Origin: CAWAQA01 sp963784065
GTDB taxonomy: Bacteria > Acidobacteriota > Vicinamibacteria > Vicinamibacterales > UBA2999
Assembly: GCA_963784065.1 (NCBI GenBank)
Contig: CAWAQA010000003.1
Location: 1,054,001-1,118,000 of the forward strand
Direction: 5' to 3'
Length of the DNA stretch: 64,000 nucleotides
Below, one piece after another: positions 63,633 to 64,000 of the stretch (positions are counted from its first letter, which is position 1; each line of letters opens with the position of its first letter). The translations under genes were made by a program, and so were the position numbers. A model generated the notes under the pieces. That model made no database searches and was not told the DNA's origin. It saw only the letters and a list, made by a program, of their open reading frames with translations.

Positions 63633-64000
63633 TCAGCTCGCCGGCGAGGGCGGTGCCAGTCCTTCGGTGACCTCGATGTAGGTTCCCCACGGATCGGTCA
63701 GAAACGCGATCTTCGTCCGTGAATTGGGAACCAGGCGCGGCGGCGCGTCGAACTTGAGGCCGTGTGCCGCCAGCTTCTTCTCGAATTCCTCGAGGTTCCG
63801 CACCTCGAAGCCGAGGTGATCGATGGCGCGACCTTTGGTCGGAGCGAGCTTTCCCGTAGCGGCCGTGAAGGACAGGTTGAACCGGTGGAAGTAGACGCAG
63901 TCGGTGAGACCCGGCCTGGCCACGCGCTGGCGCTTGCCCGGGAGACCACCGAACACCTTGGCGTACCAGGCTTGGATCGCGGGAATATCCGCTTCGGGTG
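63633..64000 (-). CDS. VOC/glyoxalase-family protein, partial (5' end outside window)
   Basis: The frame is open to the end of the window. It reads EADIPAIQAWYAKVFGGLPGKRQRVARPGLTDCVYFHRFNLSFTAATGKLAPTKGRAIDHLGFEVRNLEEFEKKLAAHGLKFDAPPRLVPNSRTKIAFLTDPWGTYIEVTEGL, the C-terminal VOC unit with the metal ligands in AIDHLGFEV and YIEVTEG. The start lies beyond 64000. Substrate unknown. Confidence 0.85.
   Translation of the reverse strand, partial: PEADIPAIQAWYAKVFGGLPGKRQRVARPGLTDCVYFHRFNLSFTAATGKLAPTKGRAIDHLGFEVRNLEEFEKKLAAHGLKFDAPPRLVPNSRTKIAFLTDPWGTYIEVTEGLAPPSPAS

Overview
The window is GC-rich bacterial chromosome, tightly packed with genes. An acidobacterium of the Vicinamibacteria (subdivision 6) type is the best fit. 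This is an inference from the GC content, the dense short palindromic repeats of GGCCGGCTTCAGCCGGCC and GGCGGACCTTCAGGTCCGCC type, the heptamer tandem repeats, and the gene families present (M49 dipeptidyl peptidase, carboxypeptidase-regulatory/c-heme protein, DUF2126 amidoligase locus, pyrimidine catabolism locus). There is no rRNA, tRNA, CRISPR array, phage or insertion sequence that I can support. The only gene-free stretch over 300 bases is 26582-27049, which is a palindromic repeat array.

Layout. 81-9725 is mostly a reverse-strand run of small enzymes and uncharacterised families: DUF2721, GDSL esterase, O-methyltransferase, DUF1761, DUF5996, amidohydrolase, GNAT, SRPBCC, YCII and DUF411. 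A forward-strand lipoprotein peptidase of family M49 interrupts it. 9798-13997 holds a secreted single-heme protein and an S9 prolyl-oligopeptidase-type peptidase. 14135-21929 carries two secreted metallo-beta-lactamase-fold proteins, a membrane PAS sensor without a kinase domain, a META-domain lipoprotein, a SWIB-domain basic protein, MarC, Dps, an L,D-transpeptidase-like protein, a DinB protein and a membrane hydrolase. 22065-26581 is a large Lhr-type helicase gene that contains palindromic repeats inside its reading frame. 27050-42659 is a mosaic of metabolic and hydrolase genes, including TPR-gluzincin, two aminotransferases, TerB, DUF6496, cyclase, FMN reductase, AlkB, isochorismatase, beta-lactamase-like and glycerol kinase genes.

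Two loci make functional sense as units. 42755-50784 is the predicted peptide-amidoligase locus: a zinc metallopeptidase, a transglutaminase-DUF2126 protein, a circularly permuted ATP-grasp fused to an alpha-E domain, and a second transglutaminase. 55714-61358 is a reductive pyrimidine catabolism locus. Transaminase, dihydropyrimidinase and a nitrilase-family remnant are read leftward; PreA and an NCS1 permease are read rightward. Between them lies a 207-bp divergent region holding a strongly structured leader in front of preA.

Two features dominate the whole window. First, 19 of about 56 protein genes need one or more frame corrections (about 32 events, mostly +1 insertions) to give a full-length protein. 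The profile looks more like uncorrected long-read error than mass pseudogenisation; where a corrected gene is given, its span covers the interrupted reading frame. Second, short palindromic repeats sit against gene 3' ends. Four genes take their stop codon from inside a palindrome, and one more has its last codons written by one.
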